From contig NZ_VYGV01000007.1 of assembly GCF_013387465.1 (NCBI RefSeq), positions 56,539-120,538 of the forward strand: a DNA stretch of 64,000 nt. Direction: 5' to 3'. The notes below the pieces were generated by a model, which saw only the letters and a program-made list of their open reading frames with translations, was not told the DNA's origin and did no database searches. The translations under genes and the position numbers were made by a program. The stretch comes from Hydrogenophaga aromaticivorans (GTDB lineage: Bacteria; Pseudomonadota; Gammaproteobacteria; Burkholderiales; Burkholderiaceae_C). Positions 1 to 9,451 of this stretch are shown here, piece after piece; the stretch's first letter is position 1, and each line of letters begins with the position of its first letter.

Positions 1-737
1 ACCATCTCGGCGGTGCGCGCGCTCACGGCTTCGAGCAGGTTGGCGTAGACGTTGCCGGGCAGGGCGCGGCAGTCCGGGTAGAACTGGTCGATGACGAAAT
101 CGGCCAGCGTGCGCAGTTGCGCGTGTTGCCCGCTGTGCGAAAAGTGTTCGAAGTGGCCGAAGCGGATGAAGCTGGGCGCCACGCGCGTGACGACGGCCGC
201 GGTTTCGATTTCTTCGCGACGCACCGGCTGGTCGGACCCGGTGACACACAGCGCCCGGCTGGTGGGGATGCCCAGCGCGTGCATGGCTTCGCTGCAGAGG
301 AATTCGCGGATGGAGCTGCGCAGCACGGCGCGGCCGTCGCCCATGCGCGAATAGGGCGTGAGCCCGGCGCCCTTGAGCTGGATTTCTTGCGGGCCATCGG
401 TGCCGGCGAGTTCGCCGAGCAGGATCGCCCGCCCGTCGCCCAGCTGGCCGGCCCACTGGCCAAACTGGTGGCCGCTGTAGACACTGGCAAGCGGGCGCAT
501 GCCGGGCAGCAGCTGGTTGCCGGTGAAGGCCTGCAGGGCTTCGTCGCTGGCCATCCAGTCGTCGCGCAGCCCGAGTTCGCGCGCCAGCGCCGGGTTGCGG
601 CCGACCCAGTAGGGGGCGGGCAGGGGCGTGGGGCGCAGCTCGGTGTAGAACTCGCGGCCGAGGCCGGCGAAGCGGTGCGTCCAGCCGGTCGGTGTTTCGG
701 TGGCGGGCGCGGGCGGCAGGGCATGGGGCAGGGTCAT
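1..737 (-). CDS. selO: SelO (YdiU) family protein adenylyltransferase, 3' end cut by window
   Basis: Pseudokinase-fold enzyme that transfers AMP from ATP to protein hydroxyl groups (AMPylation), a known activity of the SelO family. The frame is open from the ATG at 737-735 to the window edge, giving the first 245 residues of a protein usually near 480-500. Recognisable family segments are the N-terminal [36 protein letters not shown], the stretch [20 protein letters not shown] and [14 protein letters not shown]. The catalytic Asp-rich part lies beyond the left edge. It is divergent from the acyl-CoA synthetase, with 153 bp between the start codons. A 233-residue frame on the same strand starting at 724 is out of register and has no family resemblance. 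Identity is confident; completeness cannot be judged. Confidence 0.93.
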   Translation of the reverse strand, partial: MTLPHALPPAPATETPTGWTHRFAGLGREFYTELRPTPLPAPYWVGRNPALARELGLRDDWMASDEALQAFTGNQLLPGMRPLASVYSGHQFGQWAGQLGDGRAILLGELAGTDGPQEIQLKGAGLTPYSRMGDGRAVLRSSIREFLCSEAMHALGIPTSRALCVTGSDQPVRREEIETAAVVTRVAPSFIRFGHFEHFSHSGQHAQLRTLADFVIDQFYPDCRALPGNVYANLLEAVSARTAEM

Positions 738-842
738 GCGGCGCATTGTCACCGGGACGACTTGCACCCACACCCGGGTGGGCTATACGGGGCAACCCGC
801 TACGGCCAGCGTGCGTTGTTGAGGCATGATGCTGGGTGAATT

Positions 843-862
843 AAACGCACGACCGTTCGTTT
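843..862. promoter_or_regulatory. Palindromic operator upstream of acyl-CoA synthetase
   Basis: A 9-2-9 inverted repeat, AAACGCACG-AC-CGTTCGTTT, with one mismatch between arms. It lies 28 bp before the start codon at 891, and the Shine-Dalgarno AAGGAG is at 879-884. The same core, CGCACGACCGTTCGTTT, recurs at 9393-9409 upstream of the FadB-type gene. The form fits TetR-family regulators of fatty-acid degradation genes (FadP is the predicted one in betaproteobacteria), but which protein binds is inference. No TetR gene is in the window. Confidence 0.6.
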
Positions 863-890
863 TTTCAGCAAGACACTCAAGGAGAACCCC

Positions 891-2533
<1,643 letters not shown>

Positions 2534-2534
<1 letters not shown>

Positions 2535-3811
2535 TGTCGGGTGGAGCGCGTTCGTCGGGCGTGCGGCGCTGGCTGCGGCGGCTGGCGGTGCTGGGCGCGT
2601 TCGCCTGGGCGGGCCTGGGCGGACCGGCCTGGGCCGCCGATGCGCCGCAGAAGGTGGTGCGCATCGCCTTCATCGATCCGCTCTCCGGCCCGGCGGCCGA
2701 CATCGGCCGCAACAGCCTGCGCAGTTGGCAGTTCATGGCCGAGCAGCTGGCCGGCCCGGGCAACCCGGCGGGCGTGCGGTTCGTGGTGGCGGGCTTTGAC
2801 AACAAGGGTTCGCCCAAGGAAAGCCTGGACGCGCTCAAGGCCGCCATCGACCAGGGCTTTCGCTACGTCGTGCAGGGCAACGGCTCCGGGGTGGCGGCGG
2901 CGATCTCCGATGCGGTGACGCGGCACAACACGCGCCACCCTGAGCAGGCGGTGCTCTACATCAACTACGCGGCCATGGACCCGGCGCTGACCAACGACCT
3001 GTGCAGCTTCTGGCACTTCCGAGTCGACGCCGACACGACCATGAAGACGCGCGCGCTGGCGCTCTTCATGGCCTCGCAGTCCGCGCTGAAAAGCGTGTAC
3101 CTGCTGAACCAGAACTACGCCCATGGGCAGCAGTTCTCGCGTTACTTCCGCGAGGCGCTGACGCAGGAGCGCCCCGATATCCAGATCGTGGGCGATGAGC
3201 TGCACACGGCGTTCGTGGGCCAGGATTTTGGGCCCTATGTGCGGCGGATCGCCGAGTCCGGCGCGCAGGCCGTGGTCACGGGCAACTGGGGCGCCGACCT
3301 GCGGGGGCTGGTGAAGGCGATGCAGAAGCAGGGCGTCACGTTGCCGCTCTACGCCTACTACCCGATGCTCAAGGGTGTGCCCGAGCTGCTGGCCTCGGGC
3401 GACGGCCGCCTGCCGGTGTACCAGGTGGCCAACAACCACACCAACCAGGCGGGCGATATCGCCCCGCTGGCCACCGCGTTCCGCCGCCGCTACGGTGAAG
3501 ACCTGGTGGTGTACGCCGCGTTCGACGGCACGGCGATGCTGCTGCAGGCGATGAGCCAGGCCAAGACGACCGACGCGGCCCAGGTGGCGGTGCGCCTGAG
3601 CGGCATGGTGTTTCCGGGGTTCAGCGGACCGGTGCAGATGCGCGCCGACGACCACCAGCTGCAGCAGGGCCTCTATGTCTCACGCTGGCAAAAGGTGGAT
3701 GAGCGGTATCCGCGCGATGCCGAGGAAACGGGCTACACCTTTGCGCCGGTGCGCTACATGAGCGCTTCGGAAATCAGCGGGCCCACGAGCTGCCGCATGC
3801 AGCGGCCTTGA
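2534..3811 (+). CDS. Branched-chain amino acid-type ABC transporter substrate-binding protein (first copy)
   Basis: Periplasmic receptor of the LivK/Peripla_BP_6 family, 425 residues. A Sec signal peptide with a twin-Arg-like basic start (RRWLRRLAVLG) and cleavage probably after AWA near residue 36 precedes VVRIAFIDPLSGP, the usual first strand of the fold. The ATG overlaps the synthetase stop (TGATG); an upstream in-frame start at 2321 would lie inside the synthetase and is rejected. It is a clear paralogue of the next gene: shared blocks include NSLRSWQ/NQLRSWQ, GNGS-VA, SVYLLNQNY-HGQQ, TGNWG-DL and the C-terminal SCRM/SCQM end. Location beside an acyl-CoA synthetase and beta-oxidation genes suggests an organic acid or acyl substrate rather than leucine; this is inference. 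Confidence 0.88.
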
Positions 3812-3991
3812 CCCCGGATCGGTGGTCACACCTGCCCGTGCGAACCGCGGCAGCGGGCTTGTGCCGTCTGTCGGATGCTAGGTTTGTGCGAGCGCACAGT
3901 CGCCTGCGCGATAGCTGCTAGGGGCAATCCCTGAGGGGTTTGCTGGACTGTCAGGCTACGCTAAGGTTTTCCACCTTCAGGAGACCCAGTC
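3812..3991. other. Intergenic region with short palindrome
   Basis: The 180-bp gap between the two receptor genes carries a perfect 6-2-6 palindrome, TGTGCG-AG-CGCACA, at 3885-3898. The SD AGGAG lies at about 3979, just before the second receptor. No convincing -35/-10 pair or T-tailed terminator is seen. The palindrome could be an operator or a small hairpin; the function is not known. Confidence 0.3.
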
Positions 3992-5224
3992 ATGTCGTTT
4001 GCCTTGAAATCCGTTGCCATCGCCGCCCTGTCGCTGACCCTGCTCAGCGCCCATGCCCAGAAGGGCGAGACGGTCAAGATCGCGTTGATCGACCCGCAGA
4101 CCGGCCTGATGGGCCCGGTGGGCATGAACCAGCTGCGCAGCTGGCAATATTTCGCCGAAAAGTTCAGCGCCAGCAACCCGGCCGGTGTGAAGTTCGAGAT
4201 GGTGGCGTTTGACAACAAGCTCAGCCCGGCCGAAAGCCTGAACGCCTTCAAGGCCGCGCTGGACCAGGGCGTGCGCTACATCACCCAGGGCAACGGTTCT
4301 TCAGTGGCCGGCGCGCTGATCGACGCGGTCAACAAGCACAACGAGCGCAACCCGGGCAAGGAAGTGATCTTCCTGAACTACGCCGCCGTGGACCCCGATT
4401 TCACCAACAGCAAGTGCAGCTACTGGCACTTCCGCTTTGACGCCGACACCTCCATGAAGATGGAGGCCATGACCACCTTCATGAAGGACCAGAAGGACGT
4501 CAAGAGCGTCTACCTGCTCAACCAGAACTATTCGCACGGCCAGCAGGTGGCCAAGTTCGCCAAGGAAAACCTGGCCCGCAAGCGCCCGGATGTGAAGGTG
4601 GTGGGCGAAGACCTGCACCCGCTGGCCCAGGTGCGCGACTTCGCGCCCTACATCGCCAAGATCAAGGCCTCGGGCGCCGACACCGTGATCACCGGCAACT
4701 GGGGCTCCGACCTGGCGCTGCTGATCAAGGCCGCCAACGAAGGCGGCTACACCGGCAAGTTCTACACCTACTACACCGGCGTGACCGGCACCCCGACCGC
4801 GCTCGGCACGGGTGGCGAAGGCCGTGTGTTCCAGGTGGCCTACCAGCACTACAACATGGGCGGCGACATGGGCAAGTGGGGCGACGACTTCAAGGCCAAG
4901 TACAAGGACGACATGTACACCGGCGCCATCCCGACGGCGTTCAACGTGCTGGGTGCGGCCATGGCCAAGGCCAAGTCGACCGACCCGGTGAAGGTGGCCG
5001 CCGCCATGGAGGGCATCAAGGTCAAGAACTTCAACGGCGAGGTGGAGATGCGCAAGCTCGACCACCAGCTGCAGCAGGCGCTGTTCCTCACGGTCTGGCA
5101 GAAGGCCGACCAGAAGTACCCCTACAGCCCGGAAAACACCGGCATGACGCTGGCCCCGGTGAAGGAATTCCCGGCCTTCGTGTCGAGCACGCCGACGAGC
5201 TGCCAGATGAAGCGACCTGGGTAA
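3992..5224 (+). CDS. Branched-chain amino acid-type ABC transporter substrate-binding protein (second copy)
   Basis: LivK-family periplasmic receptor of 410 residues. The signal peptide has the hydrophobic core SVAIAALSLTLLSAHA with cleavage probably after AHA-Q near residue 22, followed by TVKIALIDPQTGL. The SD AGGAG is just ahead of the ATG. It is paralogous to the preceding receptor over the whole length and probably arose by tandem duplication. The two may widen the range of ligands delivered to the same permease, as LivJ and LivK do in E. coli. The LivHMGF genes follow after a 249-bp gap that contains a dispersed GC-rich repeat, so this gene may head the transporter operon. Confidence 0.9.
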   Translation: MSFALKSVAIAALSLTLLSAHAQKGETVKIALIDPQTGLMGPVGMNQLRSWQYFAEKFSASNPAGVKFEMVAFDNKLSPAESLNAFKAALDQGVRYITQGNGSSVAGALIDAVNKHNERNPGKEVIFLNYAAVDPDFTNSKCSYWHFRFDADTSMKMEAMTTFMKDQKDVKSVYLLNQNYSHGQQVAKFAKENLARKRPDVKVVGEDLHPLAQVRDFAPYIAKIKASGADTVITGNWGSDLALLIKAANEGGYTGKFYTYYTGVTGTPTALGTGGEGRVFQVAYQHYNMGGDMGKWGDDFKAKYKDDMYTGAIPTAFNVLGAAMAKAKSTDPVKVAAAMEGIKVKNFNGEVEMRKLDHQLQQALFLTVWQKADQKYPYSPENTGMTLAPVKEFPAFVSSTPTSCQMKRPG

Positions 5225-5230
5225 ATGACC

Positions 5231-5311
5231 CACCCCCGCCGCGCTGCGCGCGACCCCCTCAAGGGGACAACGCGGTGCGGCCCGGCGGAGCCGGTTCCGC
5301 CGCGTTCTGGG
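5231..5311. repeat. Dispersed GC-rich intergenic repeat, copy A
   Basis: The first 36 bp (starting CACCCCCGCCGCGCTGCGCG and ending CCCCTCAAGGGG) are identical to 26126-26161. After a variable stretch, the end GCGGCCCGGC..AGCCGGTTCCGC is again shared. The CCCCTCAAGGGG part is a 5-bp stem around a small loop (CCCCT/AGGGG). It lies directly after a stop codon, where it may attenuate transcription, but there is no T-run. The rest of the gap (5312-5473) shows only the start region of livH. Confidence 0.6.
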
Positions 5312-5473
5312 TTCCGGGCATTTCGCTCCGGACAGGTGGCTGGACTGCTTCATTTGCGGGGTTGCTGAGTTGCCCTACCGCTGCTGCGGTGGGCACTTCT
5401 GACGGGTCATACTCGTCCTCCGCTCCCACCTGTTCACCCCTCCCCCACGTTTCGCCCTCGAAAGGCAGGATCC

Positions 5474-6496
5474 ATGGAGTTCATCATCATCTCCATGCTC
5501 AACGGCGTCAGCTACGGCTTGCTGCTGTTTCTGTTGAGCTCGGGACTCACCCTCATCTTCAGCATGATGGGGGTGCTGAATTTTGCGCACGCCAGCTTCT
5601 ACATGCTGGGCGCCTACATCGGCTATTCGATCGCCCAGCTGGTGGGCTTCTGGCCGGGGCTGTTTGTGGCGCCGCTGGTGGTGGGGGCGCTGGGTGCGCT
5701 GTTTGAACGGCTGACCCTGCGCAAGGTGCACAAGTTCGGCCATGTGCCCGAGCTGCTGGTGACCTTTGGCCTGTCCTACATCATCCTGGAGCTGGTGCAG
5801 CTGATCTGGGGCCGCACGGCGGTGGAGTTCGTACCCCCCGAAGTGCTGCGCGGCCCGGCCTTCACCCTGGTGCACCACGCCAACGACACGCTGGAGATGT
5901 TCTGGGGCGCTGTCGGCAGCGAGGTCTGCGCCGGCGCGGGTGTGATCTGCTCGCCGTTCCCGGCCACGCGCGCTTTCATGATGCTGGTGGCGATCCTGAT
6001 GCTGGTGGCGCTCTGGCTGCTGCTGACCCGCACGCGCATCGGCCTGATCATCCAGGCCGCGCTGACCCACCCCGAAATGGTGGAGAGCCTGGGCCACAAC
6101 GTGCCGCGCGTGCTGATGCTGGTGTTCGGCGCCGGCACCGGCCTGGCCGGTCTGGCCGGCGTGATCGGCGGCAGCACCTTCGTGACCGAGCCCAACATGG
6201 CCGCCACGGTGGGTTCGGTGATCTTTGTCGTGGTGGTGGTGGGCGGCATGGGCTCGCTCTCCGGCGCCTTCCTGGCCTCGCTGCTGATCGGCGTGATCCA
6301 GACCTTCGCCGTGGGGCTGGACTATTCGTTCATCCACCTGGTGGAGCAGTTGGGTGTGCAGGCCTCGGACGCCATGAGGGAGAACTCGGTGCTCAAGCTC
6401 ACCCTGTCGCAGGTGGCGCCGATCCTGCCCTACCTGTTCCTGGTGCTGATCCTGATCTTCCGCCCCAAGGGCTTGCTGGGGACCCGCGAAGGTTGA
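5474..6496 (+). CDS. livH: Branched-chain amino acid-type ABC transporter permease, LivH subunit
   Basis: Integral inner-membrane permease of 340 residues, with about eight hydrophobic helices spread over the sequence. The start, FIIISMLNGVSYGLLLFLLSSGL, and GVLNFAHASFYMLGAY are the family N-terminal motifs; the EAA-like cytoplasmic loop lies around residues 190-215. A segment of about 45 residues between helices (FVPPEV to AFMML) is longer than in E. coli LivH and contains two Cys residues, perhaps a periplasmic loop. It is followed after 6 bp by LivM, with which it forms the translocation pore. Family assignment is secure; the substrate is unknown. Confidence 0.92.
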   Translation: MEFIIISMLNGVSYGLLLFLLSSGLTLIFSMMGVLNFAHASFYMLGAYIGYSIAQLVGFWPGLFVAPLVVGALGALFERLTLRKVHKFGHVPELLVTFGLSYIILELVQLIWGRTAVEFVPPEVLRGPAFTLVHHANDTLEMFWGAVGSEVCAGAGVICSPFPATRAFMMLVAILMLVALWLLLTRTRIGLIIQAALTHPEMVESLGHNVPRVLMLVFGAGTGLAGLAGVIGGSTFVTEPNMAATVGSVIFVVVVVGGMGSLSGAFLASLLIGVIQTFAVGLDYSFIHLVEQLGVQASDAMRENSVLKLTLSQVAPILPYLFLVLILIFRPKGLLGTREG

Positions 6497-6502
6497 CCGA
6501 CC

Positions 6503-7795
6503 ATGTCAAAACAGTATTACGAATTCAAACCCCTTAACGTCGGCCGCTGGATCGTCTGGTCGCTGTTTGCGCTGGTGCTGGTGTTCGCGCCGCTGGTGTT
6601 CGGCAGCAACCTCTCGGTGACCATGCTCTCGCAGATGGGCATCGCCATCATCGCCTGCCTGTCCTACAACATCCTGCTGGGGCAGGGCGGCATGCTGAGC
6701 TTCGGGCACGCGGTCTACACCGGCCTGGGCTCGTACATGGCGATGCACGCGCTCAACGCCGCAACCGATGGCCAGATCCCCATCCCGGTGAGCCTGGTGC
6801 CGCTGGTGGGCGGCGTGGCGGGGCTGTTCTTTGCGGTGCTGTTCGGCTACGTGACCACCAAGAAGGCCGGCACGCCGTTTGCCATGATCACCCTGGGCAT
6901 GGCCGAGCTGGTGTTCGCGATGTCGCTGATGTTCTCGGAGTTCTTCGGCGGCGAAGCGGGCGTGTCGGGCAACCGCGTGGTGGGCGACCCGCTCATGGGC
7001 ATCAGCTTCGGCCCGCCGATCCAGGTGTATTACCTCATCGCGGTCTACACCTTCGTCTGCGTGGGCCTCATGTTTGCGTTCACGCGCACCCCGCTGGGCC
7101 GCATCCTGAACGCCGTGCGCGACAACCCGGAGCGCGTCGAGTTCATCGGCTACAACACGCAGAAGGTGCGGTATCTGGCCTTCATGATCGCGGGCTTCTT
7201 CGCCGGCGTGGCGGGTGGTCTGGGCGCGCTGAACTTCGAGATCGTGACGGCCGAGGTGGTGGGCGCGGCGCGTTCGGGCGGCTACCTGCTGTTCACCTTC
7301 CTGGGTGGCGCGACCTTCTTCTTCGGCCCCATCATCGGCGGCATCCTGATGGTGCTGGCCTTTGTGCTGCTGTCGGAGCTGACCAAGGCCTGGCTGCTCT
7401 ACCTCGGGCTGGTGTTCCTGTTCATGGTGATGTACGCGCCGGGCGGCATCGCCAGCCTGATCATGATGAACCTGCGCGTGGCGTCGTTCGGCAAGCTGCG
7501 CGAAGTCTGGGTGGCCTACCTGGCGCTGGGCGTGACCGCGCTGGTGGTCCTGCTCGGGGGCGGTGCGATGGTCGAAATGATCTACCACCTGCAGCTCGAC
7601 GCGGCGATGGGCGACTCGGTGAAATACCTCGGCATGGAGCTGCATTCCAAGACCGCCGGCAGCTGGTTCGGCGCCGCCTTCGTGACGCTGACCGGCCTGG
7701 GCATCTTCGAGCTCACGCGGCGCCAGTTCAGCGCCCAGTGGGCCGCGATCCAGACCGACATCGAAAAAGAAATCAAGCGCCGGGAGACCCAATGA
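6503..7795 (+). CDS. livM: Branched-chain amino acid-type ABC transporter permease, LivM subunit
   Basis: Second permease subunit, 430 residues. It contains the LivM signature SYNILLGQGGMLSFGHAVYTGLGSY near residues 52-77, a coupling-helix region TPLGRILNAVRDNPERVEFIGYN, and about ten transmembrane segments. The C-terminal 110 residues add two further hydrophobic helices and a charged tail (DIEKEIKRRETQ), which makes it longer than typical LivM of 330-390 residues. The stop overlaps the start of the ATPase gene (ATGA at 7792-7795), indicating translational coupling. Confidence 0.92.
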   Translation: MSKQYYEFKPLNVGRWIVWSLFALVLVFAPLVFGSNLSVTMLSQMGIAIIACLSYNILLGQGGMLSFGHAVYTGLGSYMAMHALNAATDGQIPIPVSLVPLVGGVAGLFFAVLFGYVTTKKAGTPFAMITLGMAELVFAMSLMFSEFFGGEAGVSGNRVVGDPLMGISFGPPIQVYYLIAVYTFVCVGLMFAFTRTPLGRILNAVRDNPERVEFIGYNTQKVRYLAFMIAGFFAGVAGGLGALNFEIVTAEVVGAARSGGYLLFTFLGGATFFFGPIIGGILMVLAFVLLSELTKAWLLYLGLVFLFMVMYAPGGIASLIMMNLRVASFGKLREVWVAYLALGVTALVVLLGGGAMVEMIYHLQLDAAMGDSVKYLGMELHSKTAGSWFGAAFVTLTGLGIFELTRRQFSAQWAAIQTDIEKEIKRRETQ

Positions 7796-8634
7796 GCAGC
7801 GCCACATCCACAACCGACCCCGCGCGTTTTGAACAGGCCATGAGCCACGTGCACGCGGGTGGCTACGCGCTGGAGCTGCGCGATCTGCGCAAGCGCTTCG
7901 GCAAGACCGAGATCATCCGCGGCGTGGACCTCGCGGTGCGCCCCGGCGAGCGCGTGGCCATCATCGGCCCCAACGGTGCCGGCAAGTCCACGCTGTTCAA
8001 CCTGATCTCGGGCCGCTTCGAACCCAGCAGCGGCGAGGTGCTGCTCAACGGCACGCGCATCGACGGCAAGAGGCCCTTCGAGATCAACCGCCTGGGTCTC
8101 TCGCGCAGCTTCCAGATCACCAACATCTTCCCCAAGCTCAGCGTGTTCGAGAACCTGCGCTGTGGCGTGCTCTGGAGCCTGGGCTACCGCTACACGCTGT
8201 TCCGCTTCCTCGCCGGCATGGACGACGCCAATGAGCGCGCCGAAGAGCTGATGCGCATGATCCGGCTCGACAAGAAACACGACACCCTGGCGATGAACCT
8301 GACCTACGCCGAGCAGCGCGCGCTGGAGATCGGCATCACCATCGCCGGCGGCGCCAACGTGATCCTGCTCGACGAACCCACGGCCGGCATGAGCAAGAGC
8401 GAAACCAGCCGCTTCATCGACCTGATCCGCGAAGTCACGGTGGGCAAGACCCTGCTGACGGTGGAGCACGACATGGGTGTGGTCTTCGGCCTGGCCGACA
8501 AGATCGCGGTGGTGGTCTACGGCGAGGTGATCGCCTTCGACACACCCGAGGCGGTGCGCGCGAATCCCAAGGTGCAGGAGGCTTATCTGGGATCGGTGCT
8601 GGCCGATGAACAAGCCGCATCGGTCGGACACTGA
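7792..8634 (+). CDS. livG: ABC transporter ATP-binding protein, LivG subunit
   Basis: Cytoplasmic ATPase of the Liv-type importer, 280 residues. The start was placed at the ATG overlapping the livM stop; an upstream frame to 7738 lies inside livM. Walker A GPNGAGKST carries Lys65, Walker B is VILLDEPTAGM and the switch His is in VEHD. The ABC signature is LTYAEQ (residues 170-175) instead of the LSYGQQ usual for LivG, so the glycine of the C-loop is replaced by Ala. In the LivG/LivF dimer this C-loop faces the LivF Walker A, which is also altered. An N-terminal extension of about 20 residues precedes the ABC domain. Confidence 0.92.
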   Translation: MSSATSTTDPARFEQAMSHVHAGGYALELRDLRKRFGKTEIIRGVDLAVRPGERVAIIGPNGAGKSTLFNLISGRFEPSSGEVLLNGTRIDGKRPFEINRLGLSRSFQITNIFPKLSVFENLRCGVLWSLGYRYTLFRFLAGMDDANERAEELMRMIRLDKKHDTLAMNLTYAEQRALEIGITIAGGANVILLDEPTAGMSKSETSRFIDLIREVTVGKTLLTVEHDMGVVFGLADKIAVVVYGEVIAFDTPEAVRANPKVQEAYLGSVLADEQAASVGH

Positions 8635-8647
8635 GGAGGACCGCAGC

Positions 8648-9343
8648 ATGCTGAAAATCGAAAACCTCCACGCTTACTACGGCAAGAGCCATGTGCTGCA
8701 CGGCGTCTCGTTCGACGTCGGGCAGGGCGAGATCGTGGCGCTGCTGGGGCGCAACGGTTCGGGCCGTTCCACGACCGCCAAGGCCATCATGGGCCTGGTC
8801 GACTGCGAAGGCAGCATCGACTGGAAGGGGCAGTCCATCCAGGGCAAGAAACCCTTCGAAATTGCGCACCTGGGCCTGGGCTACGTGCCGGAAAACCGCG
8901 ACATCTTCCCCAAGCTCACCGTGCACCAGAACCTGCTGCTCGGACAAAAAAGCAAGGGCAAGGATGTGCGCTGGAGCTTCAACGACATGTACGCGATGTT
9001 CCCGCGGCTGAAGGAGCGGGAACACACCGAGGCGGGTGTGCTGTCGGGTGGCGAGCAGCAGATGCTCACGCTGTGCCGCACGCTCATGGGCGACCCCGAC
9101 CTGATCATCATCGACGAACCCACAGAGGGCCTGGCGCCCAAGATCGTGGAGCTGGTGGGCGAATACCTGCAGAAGCTCAAGTCCCGCGGTGTGTCGGTGC
9201 TGCTGATCGAACAGAAGCTCACCATCGCCATGGCGATCTCGGACCGCGCGCTGGTCATGGGCCACGGCAGCATCGTGTTCCATGGCACGCCGGAGAGCTT
9301 GCGCGCCGATCCGTACACACGCAAGGAATGGCTTGAGGTCTGA
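8648..9343 (+). CDS. livF: ABC transporter ATP-binding protein, LivF subunit, variant Walker A
   Basis: Second ATPase subunit, 231 residues. The SD GAGGAGGA at 8633-8640 fixes the ATG at 8648; the longer frame from 8606 overlaps livG and lacks an SD. Domain order: Walker A GRNGSGRSTT with Arg40 where the invariant Lys is expected (codon CGT at 8765-8767), Q-loop region GYVPENRDIFPKLTV, canonical signature VLSGGEQQ, Walker B LIIIDEPTEGL, and LLIEQK in place of the H-loop His, as in other LivF proteins. The Lys-to-Arg change should weaken hydrolysis at this site. It may be a trait of a subfamily rather than a defect, because all else is intact. Confidence 0.92.
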   Translation: MLKIENLHAYYGKSHVLHGVSFDVGQGEIVALLGRNGSGRSTTAKAIMGLVDCEGSIDWKGQSIQGKKPFEIAHLGLGYVPENRDIFPKLTVHQNLLLGQKSKGKDVRWSFNDMYAMFPRLKEREHTEAGVLSGGEQQMLTLCRTLMGDPDLIIIDEPTEGLAPKIVELVGEYLQKLKSRGVSVLLIEQKLTIAMAISDRALVMGHGSIVFHGTPESLRADPYTRKEWLEV

Positions 9344-9364
9344 CCCACTCGCGACAAGCGGCGC

Positions 9365-9409
9365 TTGCCGCACCGCACAAAATCCCTAGAATCGCACGAC
9401 CGTTCGTTT
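9365..9409 (+). promoter_or_regulatory. Predicted promoter and operator of the FadB-type gene
   Basis: TTGCCG (9365-9370), a 16-bp spacer and TAGAAT (9387-9392) form a plausible sigma-70 promoter. Overlapping its -10 end is an inverted repeat, AATCGCACG-AC-CGTTCGTTT (9390-9409), whose 17-bp core is identical to the site before the acyl-CoA synthetase at 846-862. Repression by occlusion of the -10 region would fit. A small hairpin, CAAGC-GGC-GCTTG (9355-9367), overlaps the -35. Confidence 0.6.
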
Positions 9410-9451
9410 TTTCGGGCGTGCCCCTTTCCCGATCCACACAGAGGAGATTCC

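Noticed and set aside
25..839. Plus-strand open frames over the selO region
   Set aside because: The minus-strand frame encodes clear SelO motifs over the same interval; the plus-strand products have no known features.
9355..9367. CAAGC-GGC-GCTTG hairpin after livF as a terminator
   Set aside because: Only five base pairs and no T-run; it overlaps the predicted -35 box of the next promoter.
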